NCBI GenBank assembly: GCA_034440615.1
Contig: JAOTOM010004571.1
Location: 186,001 to 250,000 of the forward strand
DNA: 64,000 nucleotides
Direction: 5' to 3'
From: Ashinkailepas kermadecensis
Lineage: Eukaryota; Arthropoda; Thecostraca; Neolepadidae
Shown here: positions 11,197 through 23,904 of the stretch, piece by piece
Layout: every line of letters begins with the position of its first letter
Numbering within the stretch: position 1 is the first letter of the stretch
Program-made: the position numbers and the translations under genes
The notes under the pieces: generated by a model
What the model saw: only the letters and a program-made list of their open reading frames with translations
Told to the model about the DNA's origin: nothing
Database searches by the model: none

Positions 11197-11879
11197 GCTG
11201 AAGTGGCCGCTGATGGTATCTCAGGGTACACCACCAACATTGCTTGTACCATGCCCAGCCCGCTTGACGAGCGGTGCAGCCATTGCGTCCACATCCACTG
11301 CTATCTGCCGATAGTGTTTTATAGCAATCTGCCCTGCAAGAGCTCGTAAACAGGCGGTTCACAGTTCACTGTGTCGACAAATACAGATAGTGCCCCCCCC
11401 CCCACCCGCCAACAACTCGGCAGTCGTGGAGGCCAGTCAGAAGCTTAACTAGGAGGGGCAGTGTCCTGAACTTAATCTTGGCTTAAGTGGGAGTGAGGAA
11501 AATATTTTTGGGAGGTTAAAAAAGACATTGACTAGCCAATCAATAGGCATAGAAGACCCACAGAAGTGCAACATGCTGGCATTTTCAGTGTGTCTTGTTT
11601 CTGTAAGCAGAAAATATAATATATATGTATATATATATATATACATATACATTGGCATCAAATTTTTTCATTAGATTGCCTTCTTTGTCCAAAGTACAAT
11701 CATGTGCCGACGGGTCCTCATGCATGCCTCAGCATGACACAATGAGGGAGTTGGTTATAACGTCATCACATATGTATCTCAGAAATTTCTCAATGGTCAC
11801 GTCTTCTAATGCCGGCATGCCCACATCCGATCAAATCCGATCCAATCCCCACCCCACCCTATCGCTAGTTCCCGCCAGC

Positions 11880-12600
11880 AGCACGAAGGTTTGTTGGGCA
11901 GTTACCACCAGCCGTCACGAGTGTTTGGTAGCCGTTACCACCAGTAATCACGATAAATTGTTGGTCAGTTACCACCAACTATCACGAGGGTTTGTTGGAC
12001 AGCTACCACCATCCGTCGCGAGGGCTTGTTGGGCGGTTACCATAGCTGTCACTAGGATTTGTTGGGCAGCTATCACCAGCCGTCACAAGGGTTTGTTGAA
12101 CAGTTACCACCAACCATCACGGGGATTTGTTGGGCACTTACCACCAGCCATTACGAGGGATTGTTGGGCGGCTATCACTAGCCATTACGAGGGATTGTTG
12201 GACAGCTACCACCAGCCGACACGGGGGTTTGTTCGGTAGTTTCCACCAGCCGTTACGTGGGTTTGTTCGGCAGCCACCGGCAGCAGAACGAGGGCTTGCT
12301 GGACAGTTAGCGTCAGCCGACACGCGTGCTTGGTGGGCCGTTAGCGTCAGCCGACACGCGTGCTTGGTGGGCCGTTAGCGTCAGCCGACACGAGTGCTTG
12401 GTGGGCCGTTAGCGTCAGCCGACACGAGTGCTTGGTGGGCCGTTAGCGTCAGCCGACACGAGTGCTTGGTGGGCCGTTAGCGTCAGCCGACACGAGTACT
12501 TGGTGGACAGTTAGCGTCAGCAGACACGAGGGCTTGCTGGACAGTTAGCGTCAGACAACACGAGTGCTTGGTGGGCCGTTACCACCCAGCGACATGGCAG
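11880..12600. repeat. 34-bp minisatellite, ~21 copies, graded divergence
   Basis: The unit in the core (12310-12510) is cgtgcttggtgggccgttag plus cgtcagccgacacg. Copies become progressively more divergent toward 11880 (ttgttgggcagttaccacca types), so the homogenised core is off-centre, at the right. Confidence 0.88.
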
Positions 12601-12889
12601 TTTGCTGGAAGGCCGGGCAGGTTTGCTGTGCGGTGGTCGGGGCATGTGTGAGATCAAGGCCTCGTCGTGTCGGTTGTGGTGTTGCGAAACTGGCGCGGCA
12701 ACCCCCCCACCTCGCGCACCTCCACTGTGATGAAACACTGCTGCCACGCCACGCTGTCTGGTGGAGTGCGGCCGCAGGGGTGGTGTGATGGGGTGGGGTG
12801 GAGTGGGCGCCCGCCGCCGGACTGGCGAGCTAATGAGAGCGGCCAGTCACGCCATGACCGGCACAGCCGGCGGCGTGCCACATATTCCT

Positions 12890-13015
12890 GGTAGGTGCGG
12901 CACGGCTCAGCTCGCAGGCACCAACCATGGCAGGAACCAGTCGGGACGCCGAGACCGTGCAGCATGGCTCAGCTCGCAGGCACCAACCACGGCAGGAACC
13001 AGTCGAGACGCCGAG
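12890..13015. repeat. ~61-bp direct duplication
   Basis: ctcagctcgcaggcaccaac then ggcaggaaccagtcg and gacgccgagaccg occurs twice. Confidence 0.85.
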
Positions 13016-13129
13016 ACCGAAGAGCCGAGGTCACATTGTACCGAACGTATGCCTCACAAACACACCCGGTGCTCCAGAATAATAACATCTGTATGAACAC
13101 CAACCGCACAAATATCATCTGAGGAAGCT

Positions 13130-14560
13130 AAAGAGGCAGCAGTACATCCCTCTGCAGGGTTGGGAAAAATGTCTCTCTTTTAGTTCTGACCTCAAATAAT
13201 GATACGCTCCGAAAAAAAACAACTTGCATCGTCCAATGAAGAGTCTTGCATGACTTAGCAATCACGGCAATTACTAGCAACCACGGCTAGTCGTGTCATT
13301 ATCGAATAGTGATAATTGTGACAAAGGAGAGGGAACAGCATGCCCTGTGAGTTTACACCGTTTGGTGACCTCTGGATGATATTGAGACCCACTCCTGATA
13401 CACTTGTCTAGCATATTGGGTCCTTGACTTAACAACCTGATAACGCCATTGAGGATAATGCATTAATGTTTATGATCCTTGTATCCTACAGCCATATAAT
13501 AAGAACGAACGTGTAACTTCATTTTCAGGAGCTGTACATAGACATTAAAGAGGTCTTGGACAGTCTTTTTACTCTACAACATTGCATGTCCCTTATACTC
13601 TGCGCTTCAAGTACGTATGCAGATCGAACATGATCTGTGCAGGATTCTGGACATGTTAAGTGGCAGAACATAATTTTCCTTGTGTTTAGGTGAACAAGAA
13701 GCATGCGCATAATATTTCGCATGTTATTGCGATATAATGTACTAATCATAAGACAACATATTGCACAAACATTCGTCTTACCTTCGTTTATTTTCAAGCC
13801 AAATCCTGTCAATCGATAATTCAGTGTTGGCAAGATGCCAGCATAAACTGGTTAATACCAGGGAACTGACAAAACAATTTGCCGTCAAGACACATCAACG
13901 TTGAATATGAGATCAAGATAGGTTTGTGTTTTTCGATCCAGAGATTCTCCGGATCCCAGGGGCCCATCTTGGCACACCCACATGGGCCAAATTTGGCCTA
14001 CTGCGGGGTCAACAGTTTTTGCCAGCAAATGGTTTTCACCGGTGAACACCACGGGCATGGCAAAAACAAACTAGTTTTTGCAAGCATTTTGCCAACCCTG
14101 ATCGGCATCAGCGCGGTGAACTAGACAAAAGAAAACAGGCACGCAGCCAGTATGTTTTTCAAAGGGGAGACCAGGTCATGTGGACGGAGCATGCCAGGAT
14201 ACTTACCCTGGGGAGGGGGACATGTAGGTAGATGGATGAGGTCCATGAATGTCCACACTTATGCATGGTATACGTATCGAAATTACCTTTGTCGCCAGGT
14301 AGCCTTCAATTTTGTACCCGGCTTCATATTTAAGCCTGATTCAGTCCCCACTGGCTTCGTTTCCAAGAACCTCTTAGTTCAACGGCTGAAGACGATTGTG
14401 ACCACAGCCCACCAATCAAAATGAATGTCGGCGCTGGAGGCTGTGAACGCTGAGCGGGAAAATTTCCCTAATGACATCCCGGAGCCGAGATAATATTTTC
14501 CTCCCGGTGAACGCACCGTCACCGACGCCATTAGCGCGGCGCGAACGCCACGCCGCGCTA
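13130..14560. other. AT-rich stretch with no recognised gene
   Basis: No ORF over 102 codons and no motif seen. The start (cagggttgggaaaaatgtct, 13155) resembles the left end of the MITE family and may be a fragment. Confidence 0.5.
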
Positions 14561-14569
14561 AAAATGGCA

Positions 14570-14832
14570 CCGGCCGACGTCAGCACTACGACTGGGCAGC
14601 ACTGGACTGCCGAGCGCATCATCGGCCGACGTCAGCGTTACTGTTGGGCAGCAGTGGATTGCCGAGCGCATCATCGGCCGACGTCAGCGTTACTGTTGGG
14701 CAGCAGTGGATTGCCGAGCGCATCATCGGCCGACGTCAGCGTTACTGTTGGGCAGCAGTGGATTGCCGAGCGCATCATCGGCCGACGTCAGCGTTACTGT
14801 TGGGCAGCAGTGGATTGCCGAGCGCATGATCG
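14570..14832. repeat. 52-bp minisatellite, 5 copies, each with GACGTC
   Basis: The unit contains ggccgacgtcagcgttactg and ggcagcagtggattgccgag. The first copy is more divergent. It borders a CpG-rich segment to 15.35 kb. Confidence 0.9.
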
Positions 14833-14989
14833 GTCGACGGTGCCCGGTACGCGCTTCATTCGACGCCGCAGCCCGCTGGGGACTCGGCCGAGAAGCCGCC
14901 GGCCGTCCGTGCGTCACGTGACGCGCGCGGCGTGGCCGCAGTCGCGCCGTTCGGGTCACCTTGGCCGGGCGAAACTGCCGCGCGCACAC

Positions 14990-15190
14990 CAGTCAAACAC
15001 ACTCGTAAAGGCCGCGCCCAGTCGTCAGTCGTCAGTGTAGCACCGCGCCACGGCGTACGCGGCGGCGGCGGCGGCGGCGCGACCGGCAAACAAACCGTCG
15101 ACGTTTCGCGGCAGAGCAGCCGGCGCGATGACCTCGGTTCGTCGTTGCCACGCCGTTCGTCCGGTGACCGGCCGACCTGGCAGGTGGCAG
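14990..15190 (+). promoter_or_regulatory. CpG-rich segment with arthropod-type initiators (weak candidate promoter)
   Basis: Two TCAGTCG plus one TCAGTG (15018-15035) match the arthropod Inr TCAGT. A (CGG)n tract and an ATG at 15128 in an acceptable context (GCGATGA) follow, ending near a possible donor (GGCAG|GTGGCA, about 15183). The predicted peptide is Arg-rich and unremarkable. This could be a first exon or only CpG-rich repeat flank. Confidence 0.2.
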
Positions 15191-15639
15191 CACAGGCGCG
15201 AGCCGATCCGCATGCAGGGAGCTGCGCGTTGCACACGAGTCACGATTGCGCGTCGGCCGGCCATTTCTGCCAGGTCACGGGCCACATGGCACCGTCGACC
15301 GGGCTGGGGCGCCGCCCGCCTACGTGACCAGGTCATGAGAGCCAAAGTAGTGCCAGCAGCGCCGTCAAATTTGGCCATCATAACCGGGTCGGAGTCATAA
15401 AGACTTTAAGAGCCTTTAAGAGCCAGGGTCCATTTAGGTCAAGCCAATAAAGGGGAGACACAATAGGAAGAAAATAGACACTGAACCCTCCAATCAATGT
15501 TACATCCTGAGTTCTAGAGAAGTTAGGGTCTGGAGTCGGTCTCGGCTCGCTACACAGTAACTCAGACCGACTTGGACTTCATCCAACCGAGTCAACACCG
15601 CCGGCCGGGAGTTAAGGAGCTGCTGCACCCTAATCGAGA

Positions 15640-15980
15640 CACCCTCTGCCCTGACCTCCCCACTCCCCTGGCCAGCCCGGACCTCGCCGACCACCTGGCC
15701 AGCCCGGACCTCCCCGACCACCTGACCAGACCAGCCCGGACCTCCCCGCTCACCTGGCCAGCCCTGACCTCCCCGCTCCCCTGACCAGCCCGGACCTCCC
15801 CACTCCCCTGACCAGCCCTGACCTCCCCGACCACCTGACCAGCCCGGACCTCCCCGCTCACCTGGCCAGCCCTGACCTCCCCGCTCCCCTGACCAGACCT
15901 GACCCCCCCGCTCACCTGGCCAGCCCTGACCTCCCCGACCACCTGGCCAGACCTGACCTCTCTGATCACCTGGCCAACCC
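15640..15980. repeat. ~27-bp degenerate C-rich minisatellite
   Basis: Variants of gaccagcccggacctccccg and ctcacctggcc, ~13 copies. Confidence 0.8.
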
Positions 15981-16304
15981 AGACCTGCCAGCCGTCATCG
16001 AAGCGGTACCAGCGGCCACCGGAAGTCGGCCCATCCAGCGGCCAACTCCGCAACTGCGCCGGCCACCGGCCCGGCCCGCAGCGTGCTGTCGTGACTGGAC
16101 ACGGAGGGATGGCATGTGGCAGGTGGGCTGCACGGGACCGCACGTGGCCCAGAATAGTCCCGTATCTGCGGAGTACCTCACGCTGAGTCATCGTGGTTGA
16201 CGTCAGCAGCACATCTGGAGGCACGGCGCTACTGCACCCCGAAATTCCAGGAAGTGTTTCCCCTATATTGAAGGTACTCTGCACTGCGATTTTATGGGTT
16301 CCAG

Positions 16305-16440
16305 TCGTTGCAGGGGCATCCCTGCAGTCTACAGAAGGGCATCTCTGTCGTCTTACGGCATCCCTGCAGTCTGCGGAGGGGCGCCCTATCCGTTGAAGGA
16401 GCACCCTAGGTGTTTGCAGGGGGCACCTTAGCCGTTGTAG
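16305..16440. repeat. Degenerate ~30-bp repeat (also 16925-17025)
   Basis: Variants of gggcatccctgcagtct and gggcaccttagccgttgta recur. The tract is divided by the SINE at 16479-16644 and a unique AT-rich segment. Confidence 0.6.
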
Positions 16441-16478
16441 GCAGTGTCCTGAAATTAACTGTGTGTAGAATGCATGGG

Positions 16479-16644
16479 TTGGTTGGTTGGTTATTGGTTT
16501 TACGACACGTCGACCATTGAGTCATATAGCGTCGCCAATCTCTCACGCCGATTGGTCGCGGGCGAAGAGTAGCGACAGGTGAGACTCGAACCCACAATCT
16601 TTCGATTGTGAGACGAGCATCTTACCCCTAGACCACTCGTCCCC
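16479..16644 (-). mobile_element. Arg-like tRNA SINE, full-length copy with perfect TSD
   Basis: 166-bp element on the minus strand. The head contains pol III boxes A (TGGTCTAGGGGT) and B (GGTTCGAGTCT), then the central domain GTGAGAGATTGGCGACGC, then the tail GTCGTAAAACCAATAACC plus CCAA repeats. A perfect 13-bp TSD, tagaatgcatggg, flanks it at 16466-16478 and 16645-16657. The anticodon stem region is replaced by a hairpin (ACAATC/GATTGT), so it is not a functional tRNA. Confidence 0.9.
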
Positions 16645-17394
16645 TAGAATGCATGGGGAGGGAGTGATGTGCAAAAAAGCCAGCTGATCGTAAAAACAAC
16701 TGCAAATAAATGTATATAGATCATGCCGATTGATAAGTGATCATTGCTTGATGATGGTGATACCAGTAGACAGTGCTGCTGTCACAAACCATAAACACTT
16801 TTAAAACCAAAATGTCACTCATAACCTGAAATAAAAGCAAACTTGCCACTTCATGTGAAAAAGAAAAGTGATGTGAAGAGAACTGTCGACAGGTGTGGAT
16901 TGCCACTCCAATTTCAGAATTTCAGGGCACTGGTTGTAGGGGTACTCGTACAGTCCGCAAAAGGGCCCCCCCCACTATTGTAGGGAATCCCTGCAGTCGG
17001 CAAAGGGGGACCCCAGCCGTTGTAATAAAAAGCTGGGTGAGATTATTCCATTGACACTGAAATGGGAGAGATCAAATGCTGAGTAAAAATAAAGGCACGA
17101 GTGAGTGTTAAAAAATCCCCTTCCCTCAATTCACCCTTCAAAAATCCCTGAAAAGAACCATAAAATGTAGAAGTATAATAGGCACCTAGATATAAGTCCA
17201 CGCTGACGGAAAGAAAGGGGAATCGCAAGGGAGTGGCACTCCTAGAACGTCCCCCGAAGAATAACCCTGACCGCGCCACTGGCTGACGTCACGTTACACC
17301 AGGACGGCCGGCAGACGTCCCCGTGACCGAGCCAGGTCAGCTCGCGTCGGTGACACGTCTCACTCGACACTACGCCATTCCGCCGCATCGTCAC

Positions 17395-17690
17395 GGCAGG
17401 CTATTGCAATCGTCACGTGTAGATCGTCACGGCAGACCGTCACGGAAGACCATCACGTGTTGATAGTCATAGCAGACCGTCACATGTAGACCGTCACGGC
17501 GGACAGTCACGTGTAGACCGCTACGGCAGACCGTCACGTGTAGATAGTCATGAAAGACCGTCACGGCAGACCGTCGCGTGTAGAGCGCCACGTGCACGGA
17601 CCGTCACGTGCACAGAACGTCACGGCAGACCATCACGACAGATCACGTACACAGATCACGTGGACAGATCGTCACGTGCACGGACCGTCA
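17395..17690. repeat. Degenerate ~17-bp repeat rich in CACGTG and GTCACG
   Basis: agaccgtcacggcagacc and gtcacgtgtagatcgtca variants. CACGTG (E-box palindrome) or near matches recur. Confidence 0.75.
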
Positions 17691-17825
17691 CGGCAGACCA
17701 TCACGGCAGCTGCTGCAGCTCCGTAGCCAGCGGATGGCAGCTCCTGAAGCCAGCAGTTGGCAGCCAGCATAGCTCAGGTGAAGCCCTGGTGATCGGTGGC
17801 CAGTTGACGGGGCTCCGGTCAGCGG

Positions 17826-18355
17826 TGGTGACCAGTCGGTGGCGACCAGTCGGTGGTGACCAGTCGGTCCAGCTCTGACCATGTGACCAGTCGGTCCAAC
17901 TCTGATCATGTGACCAGTCGGTCCAGCTCTGATCATGTGACCAGTCGGTCCAGCTCTGACCATGTGACCAGTCGGTCCAGCTCTGACCAGTCGGTGGTGA
18001 CCAGTCGGTCCAGCTCTGATCATGTGACCAGTCGGTCCAACTCTGATCATGTGACCAGTCGGTCCAACTCTGATCATGTGACCAGTCGGTCCAACTCTGA
18101 TCATGTGACCAGTCGGTCCAGCTCTGACCATGTGACCAGTCGGTCCAGCTCTGATCATGTGACCAGTCGGTCAAGCTCTGATCATGTGACCAATTGGTCC
18201 AGCTCTGACCATGTGACCAATTGGTCCAGCTCTGACCATGTGACCAATTGGTCCAGCTCTGACCATGTGACCAATTGGTCCAGGTCTGACCAGTCGGTGG
18301 TGACCAGTCGGTCCAGGTCTGATCAGCCGTGGTGACCAATTGGTCCAGCTCTGAT
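17826..18355. repeat. 27-bp minisatellite, ~18 copies
   Basis: The unit is gaccagtcggtccagctctg plus accatgt, with ccaattgg and ctgatcatg variants. The period is a multiple of three, so long frames are artefacts. Confidence 0.92.
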
Positions 18356-18479
18356 GTCTGTGGCCAGTTGACGGATCTCTGGTCAGTGGCGACGTTTGGT
18401 GTCGATGAGAGGGCGCGCATGCACCGGCACGACCCGGAGCCTGGCCGCGCTGAACTCAGTTGGGAGCAGGCTGGCAGGC

Positions 18480-20190
18480 GCCGGAGCGGGTGACTGGCCA
18501 GATAGGCACCACCAAACATAGCCGACCCGAACATTATCGGCAAGCGCTGGCAAAGTATTCGGCGCACGGCTACTTGTTTATTCGCAGGTTAGATACTGCG
18601 CAGTTGCATGCACAGTGGCGGGTTTTCTGGCGCGGGCATTTCAATGGTGTTAAGAATCTGCCTGCATCAAGCGTATTTGCAGTTGGTTCGGACGGGGCTA
18701 AGTTGGAGACCGCGTTGGTGTTGGTTTTCTGATAGAGTTGTTATACGTTGTGAGTTTATCGTCTGAAATATTTTTGCAAGATATTGAGTTTTAAAAACAC
18801 ATTATGCAGATATTGATATGATACTTGACTGAACTCACGGTTAAAGAAACAAATGCACCGTACGCCGTGCCCGCATTGCTGGCGTACATTTAGCGTTGTT
18901 GCAGCAGCTGGTTGCTGTCGTTTCAGGCCTCGAGGAAGACTTGCATGTAGATGCGTAGTGCTAGGCGGCTTTCTGGCGGAACATAAAGCCAGAAGAGACA
19001 TCTGCAAATGTGAGCTTCAAGTATGTTCACTGGGGTGGCAGGGCTGCACAGGGTCTGCCTGCGGCCTCGTGTCAGTGTGGCGCGTGGGCTGTGGACGAAT
19101 CTGACGAGGCTGGCACCCTTGTTGTCATGTGTGGGTTACCCGACCCACACCCGTGCTGGAACTATTGTCATACCATCCTTATTGTCATGTGTGGGTTACC
19201 CGACCCACACCCGTGCTGGAACTATTATACCATTCTTATTAACATGTGTGGGTTACCCGACCCACACCCGTGCTGGAACTATTCATACCATTCTTATTGT
19301 CATGTGTGGGTTACCCGACCCACACCCGTGCTGCAACTATTGTCATGTCATCCTTATTGTTGTGTGTGGGTTACCCGACCCACACCCGTGCTGGAACTAT
19401 TCATACCACCCTTGTTGTCATGTGTGGGTTACCCGACCCACACCCGTGCTGCAACTTGCGTTACATTTGGACTGCACTTCTAAAAGCTTCAGCAGGAGAT
19501 GTGAGTCTTACTTGGCATCACACTCCCAGCGATCGGCTCTCTTTCTGTAAGCTCATTCATTTGCTGTTTGCCCTTATTCAAGAAAGCCCTAGTAAAACAA
19601 ACCTACCAGATGAAACCAGAAACTGAAATAGTCACTGCACCTGCCCATTTTAGTTCCTGGCTTGTGTTCAACCGTGATGTCACGATTAATCATCAAACGT
19701 TCTGGATAACCGATACTAATTGTTTCATTAATTTTTCCACATCTGGTCAGAATGAATGTGACTACAATTTTTATCACAAAAAAATCGGTAGAGTAAAATA
19801 AAACGAAGTATTAAGTGAGGTGCAACAACTCCATTAACTGTACACAAGAGGTCATGAGTCATTATATGCCGGCACAACTACACTAGAACGAACGCCAGTC
19901 TATGTGGAGAACCGGAGGGAACCCGAACGAACCTGTATAATGTCATTTCTCCAATCGTCAGTAAAGAGAAAGTCCCTGCTCGAAATACTCACATATACGA
20001 CGCAGATGAAACTGAAACGTGGAATAGCACAGTACAACTTGGCTCCACAGGCCAAGTTGCATCCCACTCTCAAGAACCTCTCTCAAACATTCCATTTGCG
20101 ACTTTGGCCCGGCTTCGCACGTCTCTCGGCTTCCTCCGCTCAAAAATGGCTCCCGCGGATGAAAAAGAGCAGATCTCGCGCGCGGCAGTA
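18480..20190. other. No gene recognised apart from the 19.1-19.5 kb array
   Basis: Short open frames only; ordinary unique sequence on both sides of the array. Confidence 0.5.
19120..19460. repeat. ~58-60-bp tandem repeat, 6 copies, each with a hairpin
   Basis: gtgtgggttacccgacccac then acccgtgctggaactatt recurs. TGTGGGT / ACCCACA form a 7-bp hairpin stem in every copy. Confidence 0.9.
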
Positions 20191-20342
20191 ACGCGGCGGT
20201 GGCAGTGGCAGTGCCAGTGGCAGTGGCAGTGGCAGTGGCAGTGGCAGTGGCAGTGGCGGTGGCGGTGGCGGTGGCGGTGGCGGTGGCGGTGGCGGTGGCG
20301 GTGGCGGTGGCGGTGGCGGTGGCGGTGGCGGTGGCGGTGGCG

Positions 20343-20373
<31 letters not shown>

Positions 20374-21550
20374 TGGCAGTGGCAGTGGCAGTGGCAGTGG
20401 CAGTGGCAGTGGCAGTGGCAGTGGCAGTGGCAGTGGCAGTGGCAGTGGCAGTGGCGCAGTGACAGTGGCAGTGGCAGTGGCAATGACAGTGGCAGTGGCA
20501 GTGGCAGTGGCAGTGGCGGTGGCGGTGGCGGTGGCGGTGGCGGTGGCGGTGACGGTGGCGGTGACGGTGGCAGTGGCGGTGGCGGTGGCGGTGGCGGTGG
20601 CGGTGGCGGTGGCGGTGGCGGTGGCAGTGGCAGTGGCAGTGGCAGTGGCAGTGACAGTGACAGTGACAGTGGCAGTGGCAGTGGCAGTGGCAGTGGCAGT
20701 GGCAGTGGCAGTGGCAGTGGCAGTGGCAGTGGCAGTGGCAGTGGCAGTGGCAGTGACAGTGGCAGTGGCAGTGGCAGTGGCAGTGGCAGTGGCAATGACA
20801 GTGACGCGGCAGTGGCAGTGGCAGTGGCAGTGGCAGTGGCAGTGACAGTGGCAGTGGCAATGGCAGTGGCAGTGGCAGTGGCAGTGGCAGTGGCAGTGGC
20901 AATGGCAGTGGCAGTGGCAATGACAGTGACGCGGCAGTGGCAGTGGCAATGGCAGTGGCAGTGGCAGTGACAGTGGCAGTGGCAGTGGCAGTGGCAGTGG
21001 CAGCGGCAGCGGCAGTGGCAGTGGCAGTGACAGTGGCAGTGGCAGTGGCAGTGGCAGTGCCAGTGGCAGTGGCAGTGGCAGTGGCAGTGGCAGTGACAGT
21101 GACAGTGGCAGTGACAGTGACAGTGACGCGGCGGTGACAGTGGCAGTGGCAGTGGCAGTGGCAGTGACAGTGACGCGACGGTGACAGTGACAGTGGCAGT
21201 GGCAGTGGCAGTGGCAGTGACAGTGGCAGTGGCAGTGCCAGTGGCAGTGGCAGTGACAGTGACAGTGGCAGTGGCAGTGGCAGTGGCAGTGGCAATGACA
21301 GTGACGCGGCAGTGGCAGTGGCAGTGGCAGTGGCAGTGGCAGTGCCAGTGGCAGTGGCAGTGACAGTGACAGTGACGCGGCGGTGACAGTGACGCGGCGG
21401 TGACAGTGGCAGTGGCAGTGGCAGTGACGCGGCGGTGACAGTGGCAGTGGCAGTGACAGTGACGCGACGGTGACAGTGACAGTGGCAGTGGCAGTGGCAG
21501 TGGCAGTGACAATGGCAGTGGCAGTGGCAGTGGCAGTGACAGTGACAGCT
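20190..21550. repeat. 1.36-kb hexamer microsatellite (GGCAGT / GGCGGT / GACAGT)n
   Basis: Blocks of ggcggt and ggcagt, with gacagt variants and phase-shifting gtgacgcggc interruptions. Frames give (AV)n, (SG)n or (WQ)n on the plus strand and (TA)n, (LP)n or (CH)n on the minus. No coding evidence. Confidence 0.93.
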
Positions 21551-22384
21551 GGCAGCGACGCGGCGGGGGCCAGACGGCCACCGACACGGCACCAACAGAC
21601 GCGAGCTGGCCCGAGTCCAGAGCGGCAGCGGCCGCCCGAGCCACGGTCTCGACAATCCTGCCCCAGCCGAGCCGAGCCGACCGACCGGCATCCGTCGAGC
21701 ACTGCCCGCCGGCCCGCACAGCCCTCAACACACACACGTGCCGCCAGCGTCAACAACACCACAGCCAAGGCAAGCGGCCGCACCGGCAGCACGCACTTCT
21801 GCAAGGTCACCGGCAGCGGTCCGACCCACCACCGCCAGCGACATTCAGACCGGGGTCAGAACCGCCACGGACCGCCAGCGCCCGTCGGCCCTGGCATCGG
21901 CCGACGACCATGATCCAGTCATTGGAGTGGTCATAGCGGTCCAGCCGAAAATGACCAGCAACCACAAACAGCATAAAACACTGAAATGGACACAGAGCTG
22001 ACCTGCTTACTGGTGGTCTGCAGCCCACCTCTCACTACTACATCGGCACCACCTTCTGCTCATACGGTGTACATCTGCGCGGTCGCTCGTCGGTCTCCAG
22101 CTGATTTGCAAGGCGGCTCAACGTATAGCACGGGTGAGTGATGAGGAATTAGCACGCTGCCAACCCGCCAACTGCCAACTCGAGCAATTTAAAGGGCCAT
22201 GAGATCTCTGTGGCGATCATAGCGATCATAGCCAGAGATCATAGCCATGGTCACTTTGGCGTGATCCAGCCTAGCATTCAGTAGGAAGTACACCGAATAC
22301 TAAAGCAACACAAAGGACCGGTGGTACAGATAACTGTGTGAAGCCAACGTATTCCAACTCCCCCGATCTGTCAAGCTTCCCGAC

Positions 22385-22565
22385 GATGATGACAACCGGT
22401 GACGATATTGATGACGATGACGATGATGATGATGATGATGATGATGACGATGACGATGATGATGATGATGACGATGATGATGATGATGATGAAGATAATG
22501 ATGATGATGATGATGACGATGTTGATGATGATGAAGATGATGATGACGACGATAATGATGATGAC
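22385..22565. repeat. (GAT/GAC)n trinucleotide repeat
   Basis: About 60 triplets, mostly gat with gac and gaa variants; one frame encodes poly-Asp. Confidence 0.92.
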
Positions 22566-23638
22566 AAGTGAAGAGTGTAGTAGCGGCTAGTTTCAAGCGC
22601 TTCAGCTGCTGGCGGTCCATATTATGCTGCTAGAATTGCTGCCGGCCATGATGTGGAAAAGTGGCTTAAATTATGCTGAAACCGCAGGGAAGAATCAGAC
22701 AAATCCACGCATGTGACACGTGGTGCTCTGTTCGGCTGGGAAAAAATATCTGAGAATAATAAGGAACTGAATGCTAAACCACAGCTGACGAGACGATTTC
22801 TTACTTCTCCAGTTTTCTTTACGCCACAATTAATTATCGCACTCCAAAGGAATTAGTGATCTTACGCGAAGCCCTTCCCTTCCCGTCTATTTTGCAGCGT
22901 CCATTTAGCCTGAGTGGCAAAAATCGGTGGCTACGTCACCTGATATGATCTAAGATACATCATCCGACGCTTATTTTCCTAACTTCGACCAAGTCCTATA
23001 ACTGTCAGATATGTGTCAAAAAGATGTCACATTTACCCAGCTCAGGGTCCGAAATAGTTACACGAAGTCCATGTATTACGAAATACCCGGTGTTGATTAA
23101 ACTTACAATCTGCAGTGTGGTCTCAACTGCCTGACAATGCGCATGTCGCGTCACCTTATCCTGTGCTATCAACTGCAATTTGAATCCAAGCGGTGTAGCT
23201 GGCTTCGGAGATAGCGAGGACAAAACAGCTTCAAACCTGCCGCGGCAGGCAGGTTTGGCAATCCCACCTGGCTAAAAACACGGACAAGTTCGCAAAGGTG
23301 TCGCAGAGCGTGTAGCCACGCCCCGAAAGTCATGCCCCACAGCTAAATTCCGCGTCGTGCCGAACGAGTGACACCGCTCTGGGGTCGTGCGGCGACGGCA
23401 AACGGCCACCACGCATCGCCCGGAGGGGAGCCGCGGGACCGCGACGCGACCTCGTCACATCAACACTGCCGACGATCGTCCGACCCATGTAGCGTGCACA
23501 CTCAGCTGAGCGCCATTATCGCCACACCCTCACATCACCGCTTCACTAACCCGAACCGTCGCGTACGTGTGGCCGCCTGCACTAGCCGCCCACACTTTCC
23601 GACAGGCTGCCCATTTCGGGAAACCAGCCCCGCTCCCG

Positions 23639-23654
23639 CCCCCCCCCCCCCCCC
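23639..23654. repeat. C16 homopolymer followed by GCC triplets
   Basis: A run of about 16 C before ccgccgccgcc; length is uncertain in any assembly. Confidence 0.85.
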
Positions 23655-23727
23655 GCCGCCGCCGCCTCGATAAACGATTTGCACCTGCAGCAGCCGTCGG
23701 CCGCCGATCGAGCGGAGGCGCGCCGGT

Positions 23728-23904
23728 GGACGGTCGCGATGCAGTCTGCTGCACAGTGACGTCACCCCACCGGCCCACCGATGAGGGGACGGTCGCGATG
23801 CAGTCTGCTGCACAGTGACGTCACCCCACCGGCCCACCGATGAGGGGACGGTCGCGATGCAGTCTGCTGCACAGTGACGTCACCCCACCGGCCCACCGAT
23901 GAGG
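23728..23904. repeat. 59-bp minisatellite, 3 identical copies, each with a CRE
   Basis: The unit contains ggacggtcgcgatgcagtct and cacagtgacgtcacccc. All three copies are the same, so amplification is recent. Each carries TGACGTCA. Confidence 0.92.

Noticed and set aside
16555..16645. Functional tRNA-Arg gene (also 35.9, 47.8, 54.1 kb)
   Set aside because: Head joined to a SINE body and TSD; anticodon arm replaced by an aberrant hairpin and acceptor stem mismatched.
19958..21810. Cys-His, Thr-Ala or Leu-Pro repeat proteins of ~555 codons
   Set aside because: Translations of a hexamer microsatellite; frame differs only by phase.
22338..22571. Poly-aspartate protein
   Set aside because: Simple GAT/GAC repeat with no other coding evidence.
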